A DNA stretch of 64,000 nt from Chlorogloeopsis fritschii PCC 6912 (GTDB lineage Bacteria > Cyanobacteriota > Cyanobacteriia > Cyanobacteriales > Nostocaceae). Where the stretch lies: assembly GCF_000317285.1 (NCBI RefSeq), contig NZ_AJLN01000116.1, forward strand, positions 372,001 through 436,000. The letters are read 5' to 3'. Made by a program: the position numbers and the translations under genes. Below are positions 1 through 8,591 of the stretch, piece after piece (position 1 is the stretch's first letter; every line of letters begins with the position of its first letter). The notes under the pieces were generated by a model. It did no database searches. It was not told where the DNA came from and saw nothing but the letters and a program-made list of their open reading frames with translations.

Positions 1-423
1 TAATAGTATCCCTAAACCTTGCACAATCAAACCAGTAGCAATCCAAGGACTTTTGGCATCAAACCAGATAGCAGCTGCCATATACGTGCTTACGCAAGCG
101 ATTCCACCACTAGTGACTGCGATCGCTAACCTACAGCTGGGGCTGTTTAAAAATTTTTGAATCTCAGACCAGCGTAACTGCCAGTTCCAACCCTGGATCG
201 AATAAGCTGATATCATTATCCCAACACCTACACTGCTAGCTAATAGCAGCTTCCAATTCCACAACAGCATCGCGATCGCTATTGTCAGAAATCCAAGCAC
301 GCCTCCTGGCCCTTGGAAGCGTTTTAGAGCTATATTTTTTGTGGCTCTTAACTTGAACTCTGGAAGCATCCCGTTAAAAATCTGGTTAATTACTTGCTGC
401 CAAGAAGACGAAGCCTGTGCCAC
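1..423 (-). CDS. Uncharacterised membrane protein, N-terminal part (runs off the window)
   Basis: Only the first 141 codons are visible; the frame stays open to base 1. The chosen start is a GTG at 423, the first plausible initiator (protein begins V-AQASSSWQQ). The N-terminal 40 residues are basic and amphipathic (FKLRATKNIALKRFQGPGG), followed by a hydrophobic stretch at about residues 42-76 long enough for one or two helices, and another at about 98-120. The composition suggests an inner-membrane or thylakoid protein. It resembles a conserved cyanobacterial protein of unknown function; I cannot name a pathway. It is divergent from the hydrolase-like gene at 790 with a repeat-filled spacer between them. 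Confidence is good that it is a real gene, low for any function. Confidence 0.72.
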   Translation of the reverse strand, partial: MAQASSSWQQVINQIFNGMLPEFKLRATKNIALKRFQGPGGVLGFLTIAIAMLLWNWKLLLASSVGVGIMISAYSIQGWNWQLRWSEIQKFLNSPSCRLAIAVTSGGIACVSTYMAAAIWFDAKSPWIATGLIVQGLGILL

Positions 424-612
424 GGTATTTACCCACTTGTTTGTAAATTTATTAGTTGTAATATTTTTTACATCTTTTTGACAGATGTATATAGACTGAA
501 CAACAGCCTCTACCTAGAATACACGAGCTAGAGGATGTGCCACAGATTTTATCATCGAGTTTTTAAAGTTTTAAGCTGAAAACAGAAATAAAACTCATGC
601 AATAAACAACTA

Positions 613-792
613 ACCACTGTACGGGCGGGTTTAGAAGATAAATTATCTGTTTTGACTCAAAGATAATCAAAAAAACCCGCACGCCAGTTGCTACAACGGA
701 GCGGAGCCGGAGAATCCGAAAGCTCCGCTTAACCTCCAAGGGCGCGCTGCCTCCCCTACCAATGACTAATGACCAATGACTAATAACTAATG
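613..792. repeat. Composite dispersed repeat: 65-bp palindrome, inserted 73-bp palindrome, heptad repeats
   Basis: The 366-bp spacer 424-789 holds no gene. From about 619 it carries a palindromic repeat (arms GGGCGGGTTT and AAACCCGC) also found at 30002, 32386 and 55754. The segment 681-753 is a second palindromic repeat lying inside it: deleting 681-753 joins AAAACCCGC to CCCTACC, matching the uninterrupted copy at 30055-30070. From 757 there are degenerate heptads (CAATGACTAATGAC type) running up to the ATG of the next gene. The same composite, in reverse orientation, is at 32277-32453. Confidence 0.85.
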
Positions 793-1713
793 CCTATGTT
801 TCAGCCACTAGGATTTGAACAAAGCTCCGTAATTACTTCATTAGGCAGAATGATGTATTATACTACCGTTGGCTCACCTTGGCAAGATGAGATGACTGCC
901 AGCCAAGACAGGGAAACTTTGGTATTTCTACATGGATTTGGTGGTGGCTCTTCTGCGTATGAATGGTCAAAAGTTTATCCAGCATTTGCGGCTGAATATC
1001 GTATTCTCGCACCGGATTTGCTCGGTTGGGGGTTTTCCTCACATCCAGCCCGCAATTACACAATTGAAGATTATCTGACAACGATCCGCGAGTTTTTGCA
1101 GCAGACTTGTAACGGTGCAGTAACAGTAATTGCTTCTTCTTTAACCGCAGCCTTTACAATTCGATTAGCGATCGCCCACCCCGAATTATTCAAATCCTTA
1201 ATTCTCACCACACCAGCCGGATTAGCTGATTTTGGGCAAAACTCCCGCAGCTTGTTTGCCCAATTGATTGGCATTCCCATCCTCGATCAATTGATTTACA
1301 GTACTGGGGTTGCTACTGAAGCGGGTATTCGCAGTTTCTTGGAGCAACGCCAATTTGCCAAGCCGAATCGAGTCTATGAAGAAATTGTGCAAGCTTACCT
1401 AGAATCTGCGAAACAGCCAAATGCGGAATACGCAGCACTATCATTTGTACGTGGTGACTTGAGCTTTGATTTGTCGCTTTATATTCAACAGCTAACAATT
1501 CCCACTGCCATAATTTGGGGACAAAAGTCACAATTCACCGGGCTGGAAGTTGGTCGCCGCCTTGCTCAATTAAATCCACAAGCGATAAAATTCTTTCAAG
1601 AATTAGAAGATGTCGGATTAACACCCCAGTTGGAATTGCCAGCAGTCACAATTGGTTTCATCAGAAAATATTTATCTTTGTTGAGTGAATCGCCAACATC
1701 TGTGACTTATTGA
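790..1713 (+). CDS. Alpha/beta-hydrolase-fold protein with degenerate catalytic triad
   Basis: A 307-residue alpha/beta-hydrolase fold. The oxyanion-loop segment LVFLHGFGGGSSAYEW is at residues 44-59 and LAPDLLGWGFS at 73-83, both normal for the family. The nucleophile elbow, usually GxSxG, reads IASSLTA with the likely serine at residue 117 and both glycines lost. The acid-bearing strand, usually WGxxD, reads WGQKSQF, and the histidine position, usually GHxPxxExP, reads VGLTPQLELP. So the serine survives but the acid and histidine appear replaced. Known family members hydrolyse esters or similar bonds; this one may be non-catalytic. Two in-frame ATGs (790 and 796) are possible starts. It stands alone, with repeats upstream and sir 312 bp downstream. 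Confidence 0.85.
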   Translation: MPMFQPLGFEQSSVITSLGRMMYYTTVGSPWQDEMTASQDRETLVFLHGFGGGSSAYEWSKVYPAFAAEYRILAPDLLGWGFSSHPARNYTIEDYLTTIREFLQQTCNGAVTVIASSLTAAFTIRLAIAHPELFKSLILTTPAGLADFGQNSRSLFAQLIGIPILDQLIYSTGVATEAGIRSFLEQRQFAKPNRVYEEIVQAYLESAKQPNAEYAALSFVRGDLSFDLSLYIQQLTIPTAIIWGQKSQFTGLEVGRRLAQLNPQAIKFFQELEDVGLTPQLELPAVTIGFIRKYLSLLSESPTSVTY

Positions 1714-2025
1714 TAACTCAATTCACCGTTGACCGTTATATTGATATGGAGTTATGTAACTCCGGAATGCCTACACAGTCTACTTCTAGCAGCAGTTTTG
1801 CAAGCAGCCACTAAAAAGTAGCTAATACCTGATAATTTATTAGTAATATCGCTGGGTTTGTTAAGTGTTGCATCGCTGACAAAGCCAGCTTTTTGTCATG
1901 TTAGAATCGGACTATTCTTCCTAATTCCGACCGGGTTACTGGGATTAATTAAGCCGAATGGATGCTTTATAAATCCAGGCTTCGGCAGTTATTGATGCTT
2001 CGTTGAGAATACTATAACAACTGCA
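1714..2025. other. Intergenic spacer upstream of sir, no gene seen
   Basis: 312 bp between the hydrolase-like gene and sir. I see no open frame of note and no repeat shared with the rest of the window. It should hold the sir promoter; I could not find a convincing NtcA or CysR-type operator by eye. Confidence 0.5.
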
Positions 2026-3939
2026 ATGGTTAAATCTGCTCCTCCACCGATCGCTAGCCGTAAGCCTTCCAAAGTAGAAGGACTAAAGGAACGCAGTAAT
2101 TTTCTGCGCGAACCTGTCGCGACAGAAATACTTGAGGATACAACACATTTTAGTGAAGATGCGGTACAAATCCTCAAGTTTCACGGCTCTTATCAGCAGG
2201 ATAACCGCGATAATCGGGTCAAAGGACAGGAGAAAGATTATCAGTTCATGCTGCGGACAAAAAACCCAGGAGGTTATGTGCCGCCGCAGCTTTATCTAGT
2301 TTTGGATCGGCTGGCTGATGAGTATGGCAATCATACATTGCGTGCCACTACTCGCCAAGGATTTCAGTTACATGGAATTTTAAAGAAAAACCTGAAGGCA
2401 GCTATTGCCGCCATCATTAAAAGTATGGGTTCAACGCTGGGAGCTTGCGGCGACTTGAACCGTAATGTGATGGCACCTCCGGCTCCCTTCAAAAACAAGC
2501 TCGAATATCAGTATGCTTGGGAATACGCGAATAATATTGCGGAATTACTGACGCCGCAGACAGGTGCTTACTATGAGATTTGGCTAGATGGAGAAAAGGC
2601 AATTAGCGCCGAAGAAAACCCAGAAGTCAAAGCAGCAAGGCAACGTAATGGAACCGGGACTATATTCCATGACGCAGAAGAACCAATCTACGGTACTTAC
2701 TATATGCCGCGCAAGTTTAAAGCTTGCGTGACAGTTCCGGGTGATAATTCGATTGATTTGTATACCCAAGATCTCACCTTAGTAGTAATTACTAACGATG
2801 AGGGAGAATTAGCAGGATTTGATGTTTTTGCTGGTGGTGGTTTAGGACGAACTCACAATAAAGAAGAAACTTTTGCCAGAACAGCAGATCCTATTTGCTA
2901 TGTAGCGAAGGAAGATGTTTACGATCTTGTCAAAGCCATAGTTGCCACTCAAAGAGATTATGGCGATCGCACAGACCGCCGTCACGCCAGACTAAAATAT
3001 CTTATCCACGATTGGGGCGTTGATAAGTTTCGGTTGGTAGTCGAAGAATACTTCGGCAAGCCAGTGGAACCGTTTAAACCACTGCCAGAATGGAAATACC
3101 GCGATTTCCTGGGTTGGAACGAACAAGGCGATGGCAAGCTGTTCTTAGGTATTTCTATTGATAATGGTCGCATCAAGGATGAAGGAAACTTCCAACTCAA
3201 AACTGCTTTACGAGAAATTGTTGAGCAGTATAACTTGCCGATCCGGCTCACAGGAAACCACGATGCGATCCTGTATGATATTGAACCCGACAACAAGCAA
3301 GCCATTGAAGAAATTCTTAACAGTCGCGGCGTTGTCACTAATCCCGGACAAATCGATCAATTAGCACGCTACTCGATGGCTTGTCCCGCTTTGCCTACTT
3401 GTGGGTTGGCAATTACCGAATCAGAGCGGGCAATACCGGGATTTTTAGAACGCATCCACACTTTGTTAGATAAAGTAGGTTTGAAAAATGAACATTTTGT
3501 GGTGCGGATGACTGGATGTCCTAACGGTTGTGCTCGCCCGTATATGGCAGAACTCGGTTTTGTTGGTAGTGCTCCCGAAAGCTACCAAGTATGGTTGGGT
3601 GGTTCGCCCGATCAAACGAGGCTGGCAGAAGCTTACATCGACAGGCTGCATATCAATGATTTGGAAACTTTCCTGGAGCCGATTTTTGTTTTCTTTAAGA
3701 AGTCACGCAAAAAGGGTGAAAGCTTTGGGGATTTTTGCAACCGTGTTGGTTTTGAAGCAATTCGGGAGTTTGCTAATTCCTACAAACCCCGAACTGTTGG
3801 CGGTGTAGGTAAAGCACGTCACCGCATCACTGTCAGAGATGATGTTTATGATGTGCTCAAGGAAGCTGCTGATCGCCAAGGCAAGTCGATGACAGATTTG
3901 GTAGATGAAGCGCTCAAACTTTACCTAAAGGCAGAATAA
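2026..3939 (+). CDS. sir: Ferredoxin-dependent assimilatory sulfite reductase
   Basis: A 637-residue siroheme/[4Fe-4S] reductase that converts sulfite to sulfide using six electrons from ferredoxin, the last reductive step before cysteine synthesis. Both half-domains are visible: [14 protein letters not shown] near residue 105 and the cluster-binding cysteines C453-x5-C459 ([11 protein letters not shown]) and C498-x3-C502 ([12 protein letters not shown]) that also ligate siroheme. The sulfite-type pattern and length fit cyanobacterial and plant Sir rather than nitrite reductase NirA. The last 40 residues (from [14 protein letters not shown]) look like a ribbon-helix-helix segment: a beta strand followed by two helices ([26 protein letters not shown]). 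It appears monocistronic, with a hairpin terminator at 3998-4028. The ATG at 2026 is chosen because the N-terminus matches the family. Confidence 0.96.
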   Translation: MVKSAPPPIASRKPSKVEGLKERSNFLREPVATEILEDTTHFSEDAVQILKFHGSYQQDNRDNRVKGQEKDYQFMLRTKNPGGYVPPQLYLVLDRLADEYGNHTLRATTRQGFQLHGILKKNLKAAIAAIIKSMGSTLGACGDLNRNVMAPPAPFKNKLEYQYAWEYANNIAELLTPQTGAYYEIWLDGEKAISAEENPEVKAARQRNGTGTIFHDAEEPIYGTYYMPRKFKACVTVPGDNSIDLYTQDLTLVVITNDEGELAGFDVFAGGGLGRTHNKEETFARTADPICYVAKEDVYDLVKAIVATQRDYGDRTDRRHARLKYLIHDWGVDKFRLVVEEYFGKPVEPFKPLPEWKYRDFLGWNEQGDGKLFLGISIDNGRIKDEGNFQLKTALREIVEQYNLPIRLTGNHDAILYDIEPDNKQAIEEILNSRGVVTNPGQIDQLARYSMACPALPTCGLAITESERAIPGFLERIHTLLDKVGLKNEHFVVRMTGCPNGCARPYMAELGFVGSAPESYQVWLGGSPDQTRLAEAYIDRLHINDLETFLEPIFVFFKKSRKKGESFGDFCNRVGFEAIREFANSYKPRTVGGVGKARHRITVRDDVYDVLKEAADRQGKSMTDLVDEALKLYLKAE

Positions 3940-3997
3940 GATTCAATTCTCTCTCAAGTGAGATTAGTGCCAAAAAATAGATGAAAAAATAAAAATT

Positions 3998-4028
3998 GCT
4001 GCATTATTAATAATGGTGCAGCTTTTTT
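3998..4028 (+). terminator. Rho-independent terminator after sir
   Basis: GCTGCATTATTA and TAATGGTGCAGC form a stem with a very short loop, followed at once by a run of six T. It lies 58 bp after the sir stop codon and 36 bp before the DUF389 gene, so it separates the two transcription units. Confidence 0.75.
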
Positions 4029-4063
4029 ATTATTTAGATTGATATTCCCTGCAAGGAGTCAAA

Positions 4064-5113
4064 ATGCGCTTGGCGATTAAAAAAATCAGTGTTTGGAGCA
4101 AACAACAAATTACTGAATTCTGGCAGGGAAATCGTGGAGAATGGCCGTGGTTAGCGGAAAAGCCTATACCGCTAGCAGGATTAAACCGCAATATGTGGAG
4201 GGGAGCAGTTCCTTCGTGGAACTTCTACATCTTACTGTCTCTATCTGGAATTATTGCTACTTTAGGACTCTTAGCTAATAGCGCGGCTACAATTATTGGC
4301 GCGATGATAGTTGCTCCTTTGATGGGGCCAATAATTGCGATCGCCTATAGTATAGCGCTGGGAAATCAACGCCTGCTCAAGCGCTCTACATTTACACTCA
4401 TCACCGGAGTTTTTCTCACCATCGCCACATCATTTGTAATTACCCAGCTAGTAGGCATTAGAACTTTTGGCTCGGAAATTTGGGGACGGGTAAGTCCTAC
4501 ACTACTAGATTTGGGGGTTGCACTAGCAGCAGGTGGAGCCGGAGCTTTTGCCAAATCACGCCGCAACATTGCTGATGCTTTACCAGGAGTTGCGATCGCT
4601 GTTGCCTTGGTTCCACCTTTAAGCGTAGTTGGCATTGGCTTAGGCAGTAATTCACACTCAGTTGCCACTGGTGCTACTGTTCTATTCTTGGCAAACTTAA
4701 CTGGTATTATTTTTAGCGGTGCTCTAGTTTTTATTGCTCAACGCTACGGCTCCTTAGAACGAGCACGTCAAGGTTTAATAATCTCCATTGGAGCTATATT
4801 GCTCTTGGGTTTGCCCTTGGGTTTTTCTCTAGAAAATGTACTGGTAAAAGAACAAGCACGTCGTAGTATTAATTACTTGTTATCCCGTAAAAGTATTACC
4901 TTCTCTAGTACAGATATTCGCGATATTCAAATCAGACGGCAAGGGAGAAGACTTGTAGTTAATTTGGAAGTAGCAACTGCATTGAATTCTATTTCTGAAA
5001 ATCAGGTTGATTTAGTTAGGGATTTTCTCGAACAGAACTTAAAAAGGCCGATCAATTTAAATGTGCGGATTATTCCTATCCAAGAATTTTCCTCCCCTGC
5101 CCCCGGAACTTAA
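4064..5113 (+). CDS. DUF389 family integral membrane protein
   Basis: A 349-residue DUF389 (TIGR00341-type) protein. After a soluble N-terminus of about 45 residues there are about six hydrophobic helices; the family signature is clear in NSAATIIGAMIVAPLMGPI (near residue 75), SRRNIADALPGVAIAVALVPP and ANLTGIIFSGALVF. A soluble alpha/beta C-terminus follows (RRQGRRLVVNLEVATAL). The biochemical role of the family is unknown; it is assumed to be a membrane transporter or stress-linked protein. An AAGGAG Shine-Dalgarno sequence lies just before the ATG. The gene ends 6 bp before rsmE and the two are likely co-transcribed. Confidence 0.93.
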   Translation: MRLAIKKISVWSKQQITEFWQGNRGEWPWLAEKPIPLAGLNRNMWRGAVPSWNFYILLSLSGIIATLGLLANSAATIIGAMIVAPLMGPIIAIAYSIALGNQRLLKRSTFTLITGVFLTIATSFVITQLVGIRTFGSEIWGRVSPTLLDLGVALAAGGAGAFAKSRRNIADALPGVAIAVALVPPLSVVGIGLGSNSHSVATGATVLFLANLTGIIFSGALVFIAQRYGSLERARQGLIISIGAILLLGLPLGFSLENVLVKEQARRSINYLLSRKSITFSSTDIRDIQIRRQGRRLVVNLEVATALNSISENQVDLVRDFLEQNLKRPINLNVRIIPIQEFSSPAPGT

Positions 5114-5119
5114 ATTAGC

Positions 5120-5833
5120 ATGGCTCAACTACAAAGAATAACGATCGCCTCCTCCCAACTCCAGCAAGAACAGATAATACTGACATCCGAGCAACAGCAT
5201 TATCTCTGTAGAGTCTTACGCTTGCGCGAGGGCGATCGCTTTATTGCTATGGATGGGATGGGTAAATGGTGGTTGGCACAGCTAACAGGGGCACAAGCAA
5301 AGATTTTAGAAATGCTCTGTGTCGAAACTGAGTTACCTGTGGCAATTACGCTCATTGTAGCTTTACCAAAAGGCAATGCCTTTGACGAAGTAGTCAGAAA
5401 TTGTACTGAATTGGGAGTAGCTAATATTGCCCCAGTAGTGAGCGATCGCACTTTACTTCATCCCAGTTCCCAAAAATTAGAACGCTGGCGGCGTATAGCC
5501 AAAGAATCTGCCGAACAATCAGAGCGTGCCATAGTGCCTGCAATTTTAGAACCAGTTACTTTTAGTTGTGCCGTAGCATCTACTACAGCTACTCATCGTT
5601 ATATTTGCGAAGCGCGAGGCAATTATCCTCATTTAAAAACAGCTATTGATGGAGTTCCCACAAAATCCCAGATTGCGATCGCGATCGGGCCTGAGGGAGG
5701 ATGGACAGAAACAGAAATTGAGAATGCACTTCATGCCAGATTTCAACCTGTTTCTCTGGGAAAACGTATCCTAAGAGCCGTTACAGCTCCGATTGTGGCT
5801 TTATCCTTGATTACCGCAGTTTATGAAGTATAA
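5120..5833 (+). CDS. rsmE: 16S rRNA (uracil-1498-N3)-methyltransferase
   Basis: A 237-residue SPOUT-class methyltransferase that methylates N3 of U1498 in 16S rRNA. The N-terminal PUA-like domain is visible (HYLCRVLRLREGDRFIAMDG, residues about 29-48). The C-terminal SPOUT knot shows the SAM-binding IGPEGGWTETEIE and the trailing LGKRILRAVTAPIVAL, where most family members have LGxRILRxETA. The change of the usual ET to AV in that loop is a small deviation. Length is normal. It starts 6 bp after the DUF389 stop, so the two genes probably form one operon; there is no obvious functional link. Confidence 0.92.
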   Translation: MAQLQRITIASSQLQQEQIILTSEQQHYLCRVLRLREGDRFIAMDGMGKWWLAQLTGAQAKILEMLCVETELPVAITLIVALPKGNAFDEVVRNCTELGVANIAPVVSDRTLLHPSSQKLERWRRIAKESAEQSERAIVPAILEPVTFSCAVASTTATHRYICEARGNYPHLKTAIDGVPTKSQIAIAIGPEGGWTETEIENALHARFQPVSLGKRILRAVTAPIVALSLITAVYEV

Positions 5834-5859
5834 AGGATATATCTCCTGAGAGGATGTCT

Positions 5860-6030
5860 GAAAAGTATTGGGCGAATATAATTCGCTACTACACAAACCA
5901 AGTCCGCCTGCGCGAACTTAACGAAAAATTAAGGGTTTTAAGCCCGCGTAGGCTGCCTTCCCTCCGGGAAGACGCTACGCGTCATGTCTGTGTAGCCGCG
6001 ACTTCTAGTCGCAAATATAAGTATAAAATT
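5860..6030. repeat. Dispersed cyanobacterial repeat with nested palindrome
   Basis: Between rsmE and the TPR gene. The segment contains an imperfect inverted structure (AATTCGCTACTACACAAAC on the left, GTCTGTGTAGCCGCGACTTC on the right) and, inside it at about 5946-5983, a strong palindrome with arms GCGTAG and CTACGC around TTCCCTCCGGGAAG. An 88-codon open frame runs through it (5854-6120), but its codons follow the repeat, so I do not call it a gene. Confidence 0.65.
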
Positions 6031-6123
6031 ATACTTATCAAACATTCTCTAAAAAGCGAAACTAGGGTGAATTACCAGAAAATAAAGCATCCTAAAATTA
6101 AAACTCTTATAACAAACTGATAC

Positions 6124-7200
6124 ATGATTGATTTAGTTGCCACTGCTTTCGAGCAAAAAGACTATCGCACTGCCGCTAAATTACTCAAACAACTTTTAAA
6201 AGAATCACCAGAAAATCCTTGGGTGCAATTTTATGTTGGGCGTTTGCATGAAGTGTCAGCAAAGCGGCAAGAAGCGGAAAAAATCTATCGACGGCTGCTG
6301 CGCGATACAACTAACGCTAAGATAGTGACGCAAGCAAGGCAGGGTTTACAACGCTTGCAAGAAGTTGAAAAAGAAGAAAGAATACGCGCTATCACCAAAG
6401 CGACTGCTGATGCCGACAACAGTGAACTCGGTGTATTAATTTTAGAACCCATCAGTAATGAGCTGAAAACCGAAGCTGCACAAAAACTAGCTCAAATTAT
6501 GCAGTTAGACTCCTACAGCGCTAGGCTAGTGCTACCTAGCCGAGGCTGGCGATTGTACCGCAGTGGTGCCATAGGAGAATTAAAATTTTATGGCGAGCAG
6601 TTAAAGAATGCTGGTATTCCCTGCTTTTGGGCAAAGTTAGCAGATATAGAAAGAATTCAGGTTTTTCAAGTCAACTATTTTGAAGAATATACTCCAAAAG
6701 TCACAGTTGTTTGTTGCAATCAAGATAACCGACTTGGTTCTCTCTGCTTTGATTGGTTAGAAGTGAAAGGGCGAGTACAGGGACTATTACCTATTTTTGA
6801 ACAAGTTGTAGATCGAGATGTACGCGGTAAATTAGAACGTAAAACCCAAACTCAAGATTACTTCCAATTTTGCGATTTACATATTCCTGGAAGAGGTTGT
6901 ATTTTACGAATTTATGACCAAGGTTACAAGTTTCAAAAAGGAGTAGAATTAGCTCCCCAAAATAGCGAAAACACAATCAGAATGAATTGGAATAATCTAC
7001 TCTCTTTGATGGATCGGCAATTACCTCAAGTCAAAGTTTGGTCAGATTTCACAACTTTTGCAGAAACAGCCCTAGATCAAACAGAAGTGCTAGATAATAT
7101 TGAGCCTCATCTTCACTTATTTCGGAGGGAAAAAACTAATTGGGATACAGCATTCCATTTGTATAGCGGGTTGGTGTTTTTGACTCTGTACACAAGCTAG
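6124..7200 (+). CDS. TPR-containing cyanobacterial protein of unknown function
   Basis: 358 residues. The N-terminus (residues about 1-75) forms two TPR-like helical pairs (DYRTAAKLLKQLLKESPENP and NPWVQFYVGRLHEVSAKRQE). A charged linker follows (residues 80-105), then a conserved-looking globular region that includes GVLILEPISNELKTEAAQKL, which starts a possible ferrous/heat-like alpha-beta segment I cannot assign. There are no membrane helices or signal peptide, so it is probably cytoplasmic. It stands alone on the plus strand and is convergent with the TetR-like gene, 19 bp away. The gene looks intact; function unknown. Confidence 0.82.
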   Translation: MIDLVATAFEQKDYRTAAKLLKQLLKESPENPWVQFYVGRLHEVSAKRQEAEKIYRRLLRDTTNAKIVTQARQGLQRLQEVEKEERIRAITKATADADNSELGVLILEPISNELKTEAAQKLAQIMQLDSYSARLVLPSRGWRLYRSGAIGELKFYGEQLKNAGIPCFWAKLADIERIQVFQVNYFEEYTPKVTVVCCNQDNRLGSLCFDWLEVKGRVQGLLPIFEQVVDRDVRGKLERKTQTQDYFQFCDLHIPGRGCILRIYDQGYKFQKGVELAPQNSENTIRMNWNNLLSLMDRQLPQVKVWSDFTTFAETALDQTEVLDNIEPHLHLFRREKTNWDTAFHLYSGLVFLTLYTS

Positions 7201-7219
7201 AGCATGATAGATTGTTTGT

Positions 7220-8101
7220 TTATAACGCTTGTTTAACCCAGTTAATAATAGTGTTGTGATTTACGCCTGTTTCCCGTTCTATGGCACGAAAACCCATACC
7301 ATTCAGGTACAACAGGAGACATTGCTTTCTAACTTCATCAGAATATCCTTTGGGAGAGTAGTATTCTACAAATTGACGACCGCAATCGCGACACATATAA
7401 TTTTGCTTACCACGTTTGCGACCGTTCTTACTAAATTTGCCCGATTCACAGTAAGGGCATTTTATCCTCTGATTATCTAAATCTTGAGAATCATTAATAT
7501 TGTTTAATGGTCGAATAAAGTCAACCAGGCTATTAATGAGGTGCTCTTGCTCTACAGGAATAATATCACTGCGATAGAGCAGATTTTGAGCGATCGCGAA
7601 ATATACTAATGTTCCAATCAAAACCCTGGCTGCTGCTTCTGACTCGCGAATTTGGTACCCAGAGCCAGACTTGAAGTATTGAGTTATATTCTCAATTACT
7701 ACTTTTTCTACGTCGTGAACAAACACCCGCGCTAAGTTTGGGAAACGCCCAGACTCCGTAAGAATTAATACAATAAATCTAACAAGCTGCTGGTCATCAA
7801 TAACACGATATAGCAAATTTATTGTTAAACGAGGCACGGTAAGACTAGGCTGTGGTTGAAGCGATCGCAAGTCTTGAAAATTAAATAACTTTTCTCGGAC
7901 AAATCTCTGGATCGCAGCAGTGAATAATCTTTCTTTATCCTGAAAGTATTTGTAGACTGTTGCTTTAGAAACCCCTACTGCAACTGCAACCCGATCCATG
8001 CTTGTGGAAGCGTAGCCATTTTCTAAAAACTCCTGCATGGCAGCCTCTAAAATTGCTTCTGCTGTTTCCGGTGGCTGCCAATGTTCCAGTTGATTCTCCA
8101 T
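7220..8101 (-). CDS. TetR/AcrR regulator fused to an IS1 InsA-like zinc-ribbon/HTH tail
   Basis: 293 residues in two parts. Residues about 10-60 are a TetR helix-turn-helix (AILEAAMQEFLENGYASTSM, VGVSKATVYKYFQDKERLF), followed to about residue 195 by an all-helical TetR ligand domain. From residue 213 comes a zinc ribbon with C215-x2-C218 and C237-x2-C240 (KCPYC, CRDCGRQF), then a second HTH-like segment (GMGFRAIERETGVNHNTIIN). This tail matches the N-terminal part of InsA-type proteins from IS1-family elements and stops just after the HTH. No transposase catalytic frame or terminal inverted repeats follow, so this is either a domain fusion or an IS remnant captured in frame. It has three potential DNA/nucleic-acid contacts in one chain. 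Its target is unknown; no adjacent efflux genes are visible. Confidence 0.85.
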   Translation of the reverse strand: MENQLEHWQPPETAEAILEAAMQEFLENGYASTSMDRVAVAVGVSKATVYKYFQDKERLFTAAIQRFVREKLFNFQDLRSLQPQPSLTVPRLTINLLYRVIDDQQLVRFIVLILTESGRFPNLARVFVHDVEKVVIENITQYFKSGSGYQIRESEAAARVLIGTLVYFAIAQNLLYRSDIIPVEQEHLINSLVDFIRPLNNINDSQDLDNQRIKCPYCESGKFSKNGRKRGKQNYMCRDCGRQFVEYYSPKGYSDEVRKQCLLLYLNGMGFRAIERETGVNHNTIINWVKQAL

Positions 8102-8319
8102 CTTCGTTTCCTCTAAGCACGCATCCCCATAACTGTGTAAATTTGCCTTTCATAACTCAAGGCACCCCTGACTTTTTGTTACAGAATTAATAGTTGATTT
8201 CACTAAATATCAATCACATATCAATCAAATATTAATCTTGTGCAGCTAAGTTTTTAAGGGGGTAAAGTTAAGAAACTCTGACAAACTGGAGAATTCACAT
8301 CTTGCAATAGTTACAACAG

Positions 8320-8372
8320 CCTGGAGGCGGCAGCCCACAAACCCTCGTTACCAGGTTCAACCTGGTAACGAG
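8320..8372. repeat. Dispersed hairpin repeat (CCTGGAGGCG ... GGTAACGAG)
   Basis: A 53-bp unit with the inner hairpin CTCGTTACCAGGTT / AACCTGGTAACGAG. A second copy sits at 34657-34708, with the same order of a GGAGGC/GCCTCC-type hairpin followed by the CTCGTTACCAGG hairpin. Both copies are intergenic. Confidence 0.8.
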
Positions 8373-8495
8373 AAAATCTTGCTCTCTCAATTGAATGGTG
8401 CGAGACGCCCATGTGATTAAATCACACAACGAGGGAATAAAAATCTTTTTCCCCTGTATCCCACACCCTATTTTCAAGACAGCACAAAAAACAAA

Positions 8496-8525
8496 TGTAG
8501 AGACACAAAAATTTGCGTCTCTACA
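8496..8525. repeat. Short palindromic repeat (TGTAGAGAC ... GTCTCTACA)
   Basis: A 30-bp inverted repeat, arms TGTAGAGACACAAA and TTTGCGTCTCTACA. The related palindrome at 23751-23825 is split by a 45-bp insertion. Confidence 0.8.
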
Positions 8526-8543
8526 ATTAACTAAATATTTAGC

Positions 8544-8578
8544 AGAATCATAGGTTGAAGTAACCGACCTATGATTCT
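8544..8578 (-). terminator. Hairpin, possible terminator of the downstream-facing minus-strand gene
   Basis: AGAATCATAGGT and ACCTATGATTCT form a perfect 12-bp stem with an 11-base loop. It lies just beyond the stop of the LEA-like gene. The T-rich side (CTTTTGTTG) is on the plus strand, so on the minus strand it would be a weak or factor-aided terminator. Confidence 0.5.
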
Positions 8579-8591
8579 TTTGTTGTCAAAC

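Larger units (their letters stand above)
8102..8591. other. Repeat-bearing spacer between two minus-strand genes
   Basis: 490 bp without a gene. It holds a hairpin repeat at 8320-8372, a short palindrome at 8496-8525 and a hairpin at 8544-8578, listed separately. The rest is AT-rich and should include the promoter of the TetR-like gene near 8110-8200. Confidence 0.6.

Noticed and set aside
5854-6120. 88-codon open frame after rsmE
   Set aside because: It runs through a dispersed repeat and nested palindrome, and has no conserved-looking sequence.
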